Of a DNA stretch of 64,000 nucleotides, positions 35,817 through 47,889 are shown in pieces. The DNA comes from Nyssa sinensis (lineage: Eukaryota > Streptophyta > Magnoliopsida > Cornales > Nyssaceae). The DNA is taken from contig CM018051.1 in assembly GCA_008638375.1 (NCBI GenBank), positions 39,269,177 to 39,333,176 on the forward strand. Direction: 5' to 3'. Every line of letters begins with the position of its first letter. Positions within the stretch are counted from its first letter, which is position 1. The notes below the pieces were generated by a model that had not been told where the DNA came from, searched no databases, and saw only the letters and a program-made list of their open reading frames with translations. Made by a program: the position numbers and the translations under genes.

Positions 35817-37281
35817 ATGGTGAACACTCGTACTACACCCCTATAGGAAGCTATGGCTAACGTAACACGATTAGAGCGATTAGTGGAGAGGCTTATGTAG
35901 AACGCGCCCCAAAACCAGATAGGTCCTAGTACTCCAACTCGACAAGAGAGACAGGCGCCACTAGTAGTACATATAGTTTGGCAAGAGAACGATAGAGATC
36001 AAGCATATCTCTATAAGCAGTTCTAGGCACTACAGCCATCTACATTCTACGGTACTAGAGGCCCCACTGTAGTCGAAGAGTGGTGGCTTGAGATGGAGAG
36101 GATTTTTAACGTTATGACCTATACCAAGATACAGAAGGTGGCTTTCGCCAATTTCACTTTTAGGGGAGCAGCCCATAAGTGGTGGCTGCTAGAGAAGGCT
36201 AGAGAGCCTCAAATGACTTAGCAGCGATTCACCGTGATCTACAATAAGAAGTACTTCTCCTAGGGAGTCAAGGATCAGAGAGTTGTTGATTTTCTTGTTC
36301 TGTAGCAAGGAAACTCAACAGTAGAAGAGTACTAGGCCAGGTTCACAGTACTGGCTAGATTTGCTCCTACTATCTTCGAGGATGAGCATACCAGAGGCTG
36401 CAAGTTCGAGGACAGACTACGATGGAACATGAGGATAGGGTTAAGCCCCTGTAGTTAACCACTTACAACAAAGTGGTGAGCACTGCCAAATTTATCGAGC
36501 AGAGTGGAGAAGAACTCATTAAAAGGAAGGAAAGTCAGATGTTTGGACAAGGACAAGGTAGAATCCAGGGATCCTCGTTTTCGAGGCCCAGAGCCAAACC
36601 ACAAAACACAGAACCCAGCCAAGGGAGGGCTGATTCCCACATCGAGGACATAGAAAAATGTTCTACTTGCTAGAAAGTCGACAAAGGACGATGCCTTCGG
36701 AATACCAATGTCTGCTACTTTTGCAGGCAAAGTGGACACTTCACGAAAGAGTGTCCCCAGGCTAACAAAACCATGGTTAGCACCATGCCTACCACATTAG
36801 CCCCAGTGACGAGACCCCAGACCCGGAATAATAAGCAATAGTGCTCAGGAAGTGTTTTCTCTCTTACGCTAGCAAATGATCAGGCTACTCCATCAGCGAC
36901 CACAGGTACTCATTTAGTTTATATACAACCTATGCATATACTATTAAATCTTAGGCTTTATACATTGACTAGTATCTTCTAAATTACTGTTAGAAAAGAA
37001 CATAGAAACAGAACCCCTAAGTTGCACGTTAAACTGTTTAATACCATTGAGAAGCTTATTATTGATGAATATTATATGTGTCAAGGGAAGCCATTAGTGA
37101 TGAATGCTATACAAAGAACATATGAATTATAGATATAGAGAACATGAACAAAAGTGATAGTTAAAATGAGATTCAAGTGGAATAGTATGAATCCAAGAGA
37201 TAGATGAAAAAGAGAATAGAGTTTTTCTAGATTTTGAGCGTTTGAGTTTTGCAGACAAAACTCAGTTTAAGGGGGATAAAA
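35817..37281 (+). pseudogene. Gypsy gag with seven in-frame TAG stops, plus pol tail (element D)
   Basis: ATG 35817 opens MVNTRTTP; the frame then has stops at 35844, 35898, 36024, 36219, 36261, 36303 and 36333, every one TAG, and no TAA or TGA until about 36450. Reading through them gives a capsid-type gag domain: PSTFYG, VEEWWLEMERIF, FANFTFRGAAHKWW and FAPTIFEDE. A frameshift near 36430 follows, then a CCHC knuckle (CYFCRQSGHFTKEC) at 36713-36754. Protease is vestigial. The final codons FADKTQFKGDKM overlap the polypurine tract. Gag would bind RNA and assemble particles; this copy cannot. Confidence 0.85.
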
Positions 37282-37718
37282 TGTAATACCCTGACCCAGA
37301 ATATGACATATAAACTGTAGACCGAGTCGAGTAGTGTAACACCGATTTGTAACCGAACATGAGTTCTAAATGAACAAGGTATAGTTTTGTAGCATGCAAT
37401 GATTTCAAACGCACGAGTGAAGTTACGATTTCATTCGAGTACCCCGGAATCACCTGTATGAAGGACCCGCAGTACGGAGAGTCAGGCACGTATAACCGTT
37501 CATTCTTCAAAATACGTGCACAGTATAATTACTATACGTACATAAGTATAAGCATACACACGACACTATATTTTATATATACATATGTATCATAATACAT
37601 ATATATAGAAATATGCATATATAAGAGATGTGCATATGTATATGTATATGTATAATACATATATGCATACAAGTATTATAATACATAAGTACAAATCAAT
37701 ATATGTATATACAAGCTG

Positions 37719-37755
<37 letters not shown>

Positions 37756-40352
37756 GCATGCAAGGCATGCAAGTGGGAAGGACACAAACATAGTGTCGGT
37801 AGGGTATGTGTGTGTGAGTGTGTGTTCGTGTGTGTGAAGTATATTATATATTATATATATATATATATAAATATCTTATAATACTTAACACAAAGAAACA
37901 AAAAGAGAGCAGCAAAAAATAGAGAAGAAAAGAAAGTCAATGAAAGCTACAAGAAAAGAAGGAAGAAAGAGAAGGAAGGTGGGCGTGCAAATGGGTTGAC
38001 GTTGGCCTATCTATTGGTGAGTGAAGTTGAAGAGAAATCATAAATCAAAGGAAGGGAATAGAAGCTGAGAAGGATTTAGGGAATCCAGAAGTGAAAAATC
38101 AGAGGAAGAAAGGGGGAAACCGAAATTAGGTTGGTTTTATTGAATTTTTTCTTTTTTTTTAGTTTTCAAAGCATGATGGATAGATTTATATATGGGGTCC
38201 TGTAAAGCATGAAAATTGGTTCATATTACAAGAAGAATTAGTTTAAAAGGTTTAAAAAAAAGCTAGAAAGAGTCAGTTGCAGGTTTGTTGAATAATTAGT
38301 ATTTAGAATTTTCATGCTTTAAACTTCATTTAAATGATGAGGAATGAATCCTCTATAGTGCAGAAAGAGATTTGGAAAAGAAATGGGAGAAAATGGTGGA
38401 TAAATGGGCATGGAATAAAGGGAAAACTTATTAGCCGGAGCTACAGTTTCCTCTCTTTTCGTGAGGATCTATTAATCTAAACCAAAAACTAAGCTTAAAT
38501 ATGTAATCCTTACGAAAAATAGAAAAACTTGCAATTGAAATAAGATGGAAAATGGCCAAAAAATGTTGGCCGTCGCCGGAGGGGGTGACGAAAACCTACC
38601 AGAGCCTCACCCAAAAATCGTGGAAGAGGATGAACAGTAGGTTTTAAAACAGTGCCGTATGGTGATGGTAGGGAACTACACTATGTCGTTTTGAGTGATA
38701 TATGCTATTTGAAATTAAATTAAAATAGGACCGTTTGGCTGTAGGTATTATAAATCAAATTTGGGGATAAAAGGGGAATGATGATATCCTATCCCCAGTT
38801 AAAGGTTATCCGTTGTTTGCCTTGAGAAAGCTAAGAAAAAAATAGCAGGGGGCTATTGCCGCCACGGTTCGAACTAAGGACCAAGGCAAGAGAAGGTTTT
38901 TAACACGGATACATGGGCCACTGAGCCACTAAGGCCTATATGACTGTATACTACAAAGATATGTATAAATTATGTAATTAGTTAATTAATTAAATAAATC
39001 AATTTAATTAAAGTAATTAAAGATAATTAACTTGTAGTCCAAAATAAATGAATGATTAGTGTTTTCTCTATGTATCGAACATTCTAAAGCTAATGGAAAG
39101 GTCTGTTTCATGAGGCGGAGTCCCAAAAAATGAATACGTGTAGAGGTACCAAATGACCACAATGCCCCTAAGCCAGAAGTGAGTCAAACAAACTCCGATT
39201 AAAGTAAATGAATAGTGAATCTTTATTATGTTAAGCATTCCGGACTCAATGGTGGAGTCTAATTTTTTTTAAAGAGGTTTTGAGAAATAACAACACGTAA
39301 AAGTGCAAAATGACTATTTTGCCCTTTTTAGTACAATTGTCCGAATTGAAATCCGTGAAAGCCTAAATCGACTTTGTTCGATGTTCCGGATTCAATAGTA
39401 GAGTCTATTTTAGTAAAATAGATACCAATAGTAAATAGGCATAAAATTTGATGAATAGCATAGATTATGAAAAGGTAAACTGAGATATATTATCTATTGA
39501 TGAAATAGGGACTTCAAAGAGAAAGGAAATGTGACTTGATTGTATAGAGAAAGAAAGGAAAGAGTTTAAGAGGTAAGTAAATATCTGATCTCTGCATATG
39601 ATACTTCCAGCCATGTCAACAATTTTTCATGTATTATCTATTGTATTCGATACATGCCAGAAAGTTTATTGAGTCCACATTTGATATTGTTCTATCTTGT
39701 GGAAAGTGTTTATTGACTGTTATATATCTTGATCATGATTTCTGTACACTCTGTACATAGGCCTCGAGGGGGAAGACTTATGAGCTCAACAACCTAGTTT
39801 ACATTGGCCTATTAAGGCAACAGTTTCATTCCCGCTGCTGAGAAAAGTGATATTGTATTTGCTTTTCATGGGATTTAGTATGATTTCGATATATTATAAA
39901 GTGTTGGATTTGTGCTTAGTCACAAACTCCATATGATGCTTACTAGACCTATGGGTTAAAAAAAAGGGAATCTAAAGTGGTAATTAAAGTGCGTTCTACG
40001 AGGTCGAGTGCTAAACCGACGGGTTAACTGCTAGGCTAAGAGATCGAGGAAAAAGGGAACAAAATGAGCTCAGGGGGTATGTCGGGCCCCGAGTTAAAGT
40101 GCATCCACATTTGTTGTTATCAGTATCTATTATTGATTTTCATAGATGATCATATTATTTCTATATGAATGATCATGGGATTACATAGCTTTTTATTGAG
40201 TGCATATAATTATGCTTGAGACAGCTCATGACTGTAGTAGTATGATTATTGTTATCAGACAGATTTTCATTGTTTTATCATTTGAGCTTCCTACCATTTG
40301 ATATTCATTGATGATTTCTATATTTCTTAACTGGCTATCATGTTTGCATTAT
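37282..40352 (+). repeat. LTR3 of element D, left part
   Basis: Starts TGTAATACCC after the second polypurine tract and matches LTR2 until GCATTAT at 40352, where element E enters. ATTAT (40348-40352) is repeated at 58302-58306. The (TA)n run at about 37727-37752 is longer than in LTR2. Confidence 0.9.
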
Positions 40353-41923
40353 TGATTACGCGCAAAGAATAACGCGGTAGTTGTAGTGTAGCTTTGGGGT
40401 GTCGATTCCACAAGGAGACAAATTAAAAGAATAACAGAAAGAATAAACAAACTAAAGAAAATATTAAATGATTAACGAGAAAATAAAAAGTAATTTTAAA
40501 TGCAAATTAAAATTAAACAAAGTGATTAACGAAAAAAGTACTCCAATTAACGAACAGTCGAGCGTCGGGAATCCCTTACACATATCCGGTATTTTAATTA
40601 TTTTTAATTCACTGATAACTCAATTGAGAATTTAATTCTAAAAAACCCAATTAGAAGATATAGAATTATAAACCAAAATTAAAGCAAATGTAACCCTTTG
40701 AAAAATCATTCATCACTTTTAAATCACGCAAATTGTTATCTACATTGAGAAAACCCAACGACGACAATATACCCAGGGAGCAATATTGCCGGAAAGAATT
40801 AAATTAATATAAATAATCAATTGATCGAAACATAATCAAAGAACTAATACATTCAATCAAAAAAGCCTGACTGAATCTATAACAGAATAAACTCTATGAT
40901 TATTTTGGAGAAGAAAATACCAACAATAAATTGAGAATGATAGAACAAAGAGTTTTAATAAATGAAAATCCAATCCATGAATCAAAAATAAATTAATACC
41001 ATCTAGTGTGCAAGTTCATCCCTAACCCTACTTAAGAATTTAGTTACTCATTTAGACGACGGACTAATACATAAACCTCCAGGAAAAATAAACATGAAGC
41101 ATCCTGCGATTGGTTTCTTTTCTTTTTTTTTCTTTCCTGCCGCAAGGACCTGTTCCATTTTTCCCTGCGCCCCTGCACCTTGCTTCTTGCTTTTTTTTTT
41201 TTTCTTTCTTTAATCAGCCACCTTGTTTGACTTTTTGCTTTCTTTTATTTTTTCTCTTTTGAAAACCTAGCATAAAGGATGCAGCCTAGGTTCTAGCCAA
41301 GCCCATTGCTTTTTCACTTCATAGCCCAAGCCGTACAGCCCAGCAGCCGCAACCTTTAGGCTTTTTTTTTATCAGATAACGATTGAATCTTGATCTGGCC
41401 TCTTCATGGAAGTTGTAGCCCTGGATGTGTAGATAAATTTAGGCATTTAAATCACCTTATTTGGACTTTAGAAACTCAAGTTATGGCCCACTGAAGTTTA
41501 CTGGTTCGGACAGGAATCATATCAACTTTCCAGGCCTGACTTTGAAACAATGTTTGGCGGCCCAAACGAACTCAGATTTTTGCAAACCATACCTTTCTAA
41601 AAAGCTTAAGACGTCCTATAAAAACTTCATGAAGACCACTATCATTCTGAAACTCTAACGCCATCCAAACCTCAATTGAAACTCCATAGATTAAATTTGC
41701 CTAAAAGCTAAAAATTGCACAACATACTCCATATCTATTCTTTTACCTTCAAGACTTCCCTAATTCAATAAATATATTAATCAGCTCACTTAAATAAAAA
41801 ATGTCATAAAACTAAATATAAAGGAATTAAGAATATTAAACATTATGCTCTAATAATAGGGTCACATCTTAGCATTTTAATCTAATAATAGAGTATTTAG
41901 AGTGCATTTTCACGCACTCATCA
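40353..41923 (-). repeat. 3' LTR of element E
   Basis: 1571 bp, TGATTACG...CACTCATCA on +. The minus-strand polypurine tract AAGTTGGGGGGTG lies just inside. Pairs with 47890-49452 with many substitutions, so E is of moderate age. Confidence 0.92.
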
Positions 41924-43531
41924 CACCCCCCAACTTGCTCATTGCTAGTCCCTAGCAATTTTCATGCAAAAATTACAAAAGAGACCAAAGAAAATCACAT
42001 ACAGAAGGCATCTAATCATACTTTTCAGATTTACAAATCAAAACAATTTTAGGAATTCAATAACCCTATAACAATCAATCCACTTATAGCAATTTGCAGA
42101 GTGTGTGTGTGATCCAAACCATATCCATCTAACCACAAACCATGACACATGCAACACCGAGAACATCTCAAGCAAAAGGTTCAACTCCATATCTCTCGAG
42201 TATAAAAGTGTTTCATGTAGGGGGTTCTCTCTATGGAGTTGATAAGGGGTGTACATGCTTAATGGAGAATTAGGGAATTATGTACAAGCAACAAGCAAAC
42301 ATTGATCTTATGATAGGTGCACTAACAAATGAGACTTCCACCACTCTTTCCACAAGCTTCTTTAGGATCAGAACGATCAACATAAAAGGGTTGTAACATG
42401 GCTTGGGTTAGGGGTTATATGAAGAAAATGACAAAAAGGATTCAAAAACTTCCAAGTACATACTAAGAGAATTTCATTAAAACTTCTAACAAACCAAACT
42501 TCTCACTTGATGTACTCTTCAAATTTTCAGATCACTGAATAACAATACTTCTCCTTCTTTTTCTCTTCTCTTTTTTTTTTTAGAATGATACTCACTCAAT
42601 TGAACACTTTGCACTTGTACTCTTTCCTTCTTCTTTTTCTTCTTTTTCCAATTCAACACAAAAGAAAAAAAATTCAAATTCCACACCTAGTACACACTTG
42701 GAAGCAAAAAGGGTAGGAAAATCAAGGTATAGGCTATACTCCAATGTAGAGCGGTATGAATGATGTAGGCATATGAAAAAAACTATATATGTTTGTTGAC
42801 TCAAAGTTGGCTACTAAGGGTCTATGATGAGAAGGGTTAGCTTGAAAGGCTCAAACATTAATCCTAAGTTGACCTTCATCATATCCCAAGTATACCCGCC
42901 ATCATATCACCAACCATGTAATGATATTCTCAAAAGAAGTGCCCAATTCAATAGATCAATGAATGTTTATCACAATTTTCTGCATTTGAGGGCTTTTAAT
43001 TCTCTCCACATCTCATATGAATACTTAAGTAAAAGAGTTCTCTAGCTACATGTGTCAAATCACCATCTTACCACAAAGTTTGGATAAGTGCATTAAAAGT
43101 TTTGTGAATGCCTCAGCAAAATGATTATGGTGGATTCGGTGAATTCATGAAAATGGTTATGGATGAGAATGAGTACTCATGTGAAAAAAATGCACGTGTG
43201 ATGCAAATTTTTAAAAAAATTTGTTGACACATGAAAATATGCCACATCATTTTAAATGTTGAATTTGCAACCACCATCCCCCAACTTAAATAAAACATGT
43301 CATCAATGTTTAACAATCAAAATTGAATGGAGGGTATTGAAAAAGAGAGAATACACCTGATGTGTGAGATGGGTAGCTTGCTAAGCACCAAAGATGGCAA
43401 TCTAAACTGACAAAATGAAATTAACCTGCAAATAAAAAAAATAAAATAGCAGCAAACAAAAAGAAAAAGAACGAAAATAAAAGAAAACAAAAACAAAAAC
43501 CAAAAAAAAAAAAAATACCTGCATGGCGCGA
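41924..43531 (-). other. Non-coding 3' region of element E (integrase absent)
   Basis: Between RNase H and the 3' LTR, where integrase is expected, there is AT-rich sequence without a conserved frame. Short frames give low-complexity peptides. An intron-like segment lies at 43426-43518. Confidence 0.65.
43426..43518 (-). other. Intron-like segment in element E
   Basis: On the minus strand GCAG is followed by GTATTTTT, a 90-base T-rich stretch, then TTTATTTGCAG. This has donor, pyrimidine-rich tract and acceptor of a short plant intron. It begins close to where pol coding ends. Splicing is inferred only. Confidence 0.35.
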
Positions 43532-44430
43532 TCAAGGTTGATAGACCGGGTCCATAAGTGGAATGTCTTCCACTTCTGGAACTTGCCTATCAATTAAAAT
43601 TTTAAGGCACTGATCATATTGTGACCGAGAAGTAATAGAAAGTAAATGCTCATCGGGAAAATCATCCCTGATTGGTAGGTGGTCAGAGGTGTCCTCAAAT
43701 GTGAGCCTCGAGAGATGGTTAGCCACTACGTTCTCCACTCCTTTCTTATCTTCGATAGTGATGTCAAATTCCTGCAAAGTAAAATCCACCGTATTAGCTG
43801 CGCCTTAGCATCCTTCTTTGTGAGATGGTACTTAAGGGCTGCATGATTTGTGAAAATAAGAATAGGAGAACCAATTAAATAAGCACGAAACTTATCCAAA
43901 GCAAAGACTACAGCTTCCAACTCTTTTTCAGTAGTAGAGTAATTCATCTGAGCACTATTTAAAATTCTACTAGCATAGTAAATGACGAAGGGCTTCCCCT
44001 CCCTTCGTTGTCCAAGAACAACACCTAAAGCATAATCACTGGCATCACACATAATCTCAAAAGGCAAAGTCCAATAAGGTGGTTGCATTATGTGTGCTGA
44101 AGTAAACTTGCCAATTAGCCTTTTAAAGGCCTCTTGACATGCTTGTGTCCACACAAATGGGGCATCTTTAGCTAAGAGGTCATATAGTGGTCTAGAGAAG
44201 GTGGAAAAATTTTGTATGAACCTCCTATAAAAGCCCGCATGACCAAGAAAGGATCTCACATCCTTTACTGTCCTAGGTGTGGGCAATTTAGAGATTAATT
44301 CACTCTTAGATTGATCAACCTCTATCCCCCTAGAAGAAATAATATGCCCTAAGACAATACCTGAAGGTACTATAAAGTGGCATTTTTCCCAATTCAAAAC
44401 CAAGTCCTTCTCCTCACAACGAGTCAACAC
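43532..44430 (-). pseudogene. Gypsy RNase H of element E
   Basis: The frame from 44430 gives VLNWEKCHFIVPSGIVLGHIIS, RSFLGHAGFYRRFIQNFS, then RNase H: FEIMCDASDYALGVVLGQ (D129), STTEKELEAVVFAL, and IFTNHAALKYH. The last motif is normally TDHAALK, so the third metal-binding Asp is Asn195, a G-to-A type change. The end of the domain continues in another frame (43532-43789, VENVVANHLSRL). Confidence 0.9.
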
Positions 44431-44990
44431 TCTCTAAATTCAATAGGCATGCATCAAAAGATGATTCAAAAACAGTCACGTCATCCATAAAAAATTCCAT
44501 GCAATTTTCAACCATATGACTAAAAATACTCATCATGCAACATTGAAAAGTAGAAGGTGCATTACACAATCCAAATGGCATTCTACGAAAAGCATAAGTA
44601 CCAAAAGGACAAGTGAAAGTGGTTTTATCCTTGTCTTCTAAGGCAATTTCAATTTGATAAGAACCAAAATAACCATCCAAGAAATAATAAAAAGGATGAC
44701 CAACCACACGCTCAAGAATTTGATCAATAAAAGGGAGAGGAAAATGGTCTTTCTGGGTGGCAGCATTCAATTTTCTATAATCAATGCACATCCACCATCC
44801 AGTCACAAATTTTGTAGGGACTAACTCTCCTAGGTCATTTTTCACTATAGTAACACCTGACTTTTTAGGGTTAACCTATGTAGGACTAACCCATTTACTA
44901 TCAGCAATAGGATATATGATTCTTGCAGCTAATAGTTTCAACACTTCATTTTTCACTACTTCTTTCATAGTGGGATTAAGCCTACACTAG
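44414..44990 (-). pseudogene. Gypsy reverse transcriptase of element E
   Basis: RT upstream part near 44880-44985 (RLNPTMKEVVKNEVLKLLAA, IIYPIADSKWVSPT) is separated by TAG stops at 44987-44989 and 44876-44878, both where Gln is usual. The frame from 44845 gives CIDYRKLNAATQKDHFPLPF, FLDGYFGSYQIEIA (Asp57) and FFMDDVTVF (Asp121, Asp122). The catalytic triad is intact; FMDD is usual for Athila relatives. A frameshift at about 44425 separates it from the RNase H frame. Confidence 0.92.
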
Positions 44991-46239
44991 GGGTCTCTGC
45001 GAGGGCTAGTTCCTTCCTCTAAATTGATTTTATGAGAGCAGACCAGGGGATTAACATCTTTTATATTAGTAATGCTCCAACCTATGGCTGACCTATGCTT
45101 TCTTAGGGTCTGAATTAATTTCTCACCTTGCAATTCAGATAATTCAGATGAGATAATAACAGGAAAAGTATCACCTGGACCAAAGAAGGCATGCTTTAAA
45201 CCCTTAGGCAAAGGCTTCAATTCAACTTTAGGTGCTTCCACACTTGAAGGAATCTGCTCTTCACTTTTTTTAGGCAACTCCTCAAACTTCGGTTGCCATG
45301 CCCGTGCTTCATAATCCTGAGTTCTGTCAAAAATAGCACAAATATCAACCACATCATATGGGTCAGTAATATAATCAAACTCAAAATTAACAAGAAAATG
45401 CTCAAGGGGATCAAAATTATAAGTGGCAGGAACTCCCCTATCAACTAGTGAATCAATCATGTACATCTGGCAGTCCTCGTCCTCTTCTTCCGGCTGTTTT
45501 ACAATATGGAATATATTCATCTCGAGAGTCATGTTCCCAAAAGAAAACTTCATGAGCCCATTCCTGCAATTAATAAGAGCATTAGCAGTGGCAAGGAAAG
45601 GCCTACCTAAAATCAAAGGAATTTTTGAAGTAGAGTCAACAACAGAGCTAGTGTCAAGGATTATGAAATCAACAGGATAATAAAATTTATCAATTTGAAG
45701 TAAAACATCCTCTACCACACCCCGTGGAGTCTGACTGAACAGTCAGCCAATTGCAATACCACAGAAGTTGGTTTGATTTCTCCCAACCCCATCTGCAAAT
45801 AAATAGAATAAGGCATTAAATTCACACTAGCTCCTAAATCAAGCAAAGCTTGCCCAAACTCATGATTTCCAATGCTGCATGTAATGGTTGGACAACCAGG
45901 ATCCTTGTACTTGGGAGGAATCCTTTGCTCAATTAGGGCACTAACTTGTTCTGTCAAGAACGCTGTCTTTTTCACATAATGCTTTCTCTTAACTGTACAC
46001 AAATCTTTAAGAATTTTTGCATAAGTAGGAACTTGTTTAATCACATGCAATAGAGGAAGATTGATTTTTACCCGCCTGAGATTCTCTAGGATTTCATTGT
46101 TAGGATCCAAAGTTCGCTTACTTGATTTTAAAGCTTGTGAGAATGGTACATTAACAGGGTTTTTTGTTACCTCTGGTTCCTTGGGTAGCTCAGCATTACT
46201 ATTATCATGATCATTTTCCACATCCTTAGATTTGTCCAT
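44991..46239 (-). pseudogene. Gypsy protease region of element E
   Basis: The frame from 46239 has the retropepsin: CPTITCSIGNHEFGQALLDLGASVNLMPYSIY, with DLGAS at residues 134-138, the form normal for Athila-type elements. After a frameshift near 45715 the frame continues VEDVLLQIDKFYYPVDFIIL and IPLILGRPFLATANALI, the second half of the fold. Long acidic linker to RT follows. Confidence 0.9.
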
Positions 46240-47632
46240 TGTTGTAATGTGTAATGACTTATCACTTCAAGTCCCAATGGCGTTCACATCCTTTAAATTC
46301 TCTTGCGCCATGTGTTGACCATGGTGTGTGGACTGAGCTTGGGATGGGAATATACCTCGCTCATTCACACTCAAAGAGCTCATCAATTTGGACACTTGGC
46401 TCTTTATCTCCTTATTTTTTTTCACAACCTGCGTAATAAAATATTCAAACTTTTGATTAGTCTTACCATTTGCTTCAATAAAAGCATGTAAAGTGTCTTC
46501 TAAAGAATTCCTAGAAGATGAAGATGCATGATATGGTGCATGATATAGTCTAGGGGGCTGTGCAGGTGGTGGTGCAGGTGGCTGGTTTTCAAACTTCCAA
46601 TTAAAATTGGGGTGATTGCGCCACCCCGGATTGTATGTCTCAGAGAAGGGTGTGAAGGCTTCTTGTACATACCTAAGGTATTATATTATTCGTCATACAT
46701 CCCTCTCATCTCAGCAAATGTGGGACACTCTTGGGCGAGGTGATCTACCCTTCTATACACCAAACATGGTCTAAAAGACTCTGCATGATTAGCCAAGTGT
46801 GTTGGCTTTAAGTCTCTAGCCTTTAACATCTCTAACTCCCTAGTAAGTATCTCCACCTTAGCCTTCAAGTTGTCCTCCTCCCTGAGATGGTAAATCCCAC
46901 CACCATTTTGGTTCCTGTAGGTCGTGACCTATTTGTACTTTCAAGAGCATTAGGTCCTGTCCAAGTGTGAGCTTTTTCAGCAAGCTCATTAAGGTACTTT
47001 ATGGCCTTATCAGGATTTTTCTGTAAAAACTCACCATTACACATCATCTCTACAAATTGGCGCTCTCTAGGTGTAAGTCCCTCGTAGAAGTAACTCACTA
47101 GACGCCAACTCTCATACCCATGGTAAGGGCACATACTCAACAATTCCTTAGATCTCTCCCAAAACTGATACAAAGTCTCATTGTCTTTTTGTGCAAACGT
47201 GGAGATCTGTCTTTTTAAAGCATTGGTCTTATGTTGGGGAAAGTATTTAGTAAAGAAAACTTGAGTCATCTCATTCCACGATCCAATCGACCGTGGTCTC
47301 AGTGAGTATAGCCAACTCTTAGCTCTATCCTTCAAAGAGAAAGGAAAGAACTTAAGTCTCGCAATGTCATTTGTTGAATTTTGACTATGAAAAGTCACAA
47401 CTACCTCTTCAAACTCCCTAATGTGCACATATGGATTTTTATTTTCCAAACCATGAAATGTAGGGAGTAACTGTATCACCCCCGTTTTAACATCAATTTG
47501 ACGCATATTGGGTGGAAACATGATGCATGATGGTGTGGCTGTGCGTGTAAGGTGGAGGTAATCCTGAAAGGTCTTAGTGGGTTGATCCTTGTGTTCACTC
47601 ATATTTTTAAAATTGGAAGAATTATCAAACAA
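46240..47632 (-). pseudogene. Gypsy gag of element E
   Basis: ATG 47632 opens a 255-codon frame: MRQIDVKTGVIQLLPTFHGLENKNPYVHIREFEEV, FPFSLKDRAKSWLYSLRPRSI, WERSKELLSMCPYHGYESWRLVSYFYEGLTP and MCNGEF. This is the Athila/Diaspora-type gag. A frameshift near 46880 leads to a coiled-coil piece and a knuckle CLVYRRVDHLAQEC, in which the second Cys is Tyr. A Pro-rich linker runs to 46240. Confidence 0.9.
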
Positions 47633-47867
47633 AAAATTAGAAAAATAGAAAAATTAGACTCTAAATCTGACTCTAACACAAGCCTACAAGCAAATCGACC
47701 TAATGCGTCCCTATACCTATTATGTATGAAAGATAACAATAAAAATAAAATAAAATAAAATAAATAAAACAATAATAATGCAACAAGTAAAAAGAAGGAA
47801 CGAAGTTACTGCCTTTACAAACTGTTGAAAAAAAAAAAAAAACTATCTACTGATTTTTCTACCGTAT
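47633..47867 (-). other. Untranslated leader of element E
   Basis: AT-rich with a 15-base A run near 47827-47842; no coding sequence. Confidence 0.6.
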
Positions 47868-47884
47868 CCTCGGCAATAGCGCCA
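47868..47884 (-). other. Primer-binding site of element E
   Basis: The minus strand reads TGGCGCTATTGCCGAGG, close to TGGCGCCGTTGCCGGGG, the site used by Athila-lineage elements. It lies 5 bases from the 5' LTR. Confidence 0.85.
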
Positions 47885-47889
47885 AAATT

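Noticed and set aside
35817..36335. Possible TAG recoding (amber suppression) to read gag through seven stops
   Set aside because: TAG also appears in unrelated elements and beside frameshifts and lost active sites. Deamination of CAG and TGG explains it without a new code.
43317..43593. Phe/Leu-rich minus-strand frames resembling a membrane protein
   Set aside because: They read the T-rich intron-like stretch of element E.
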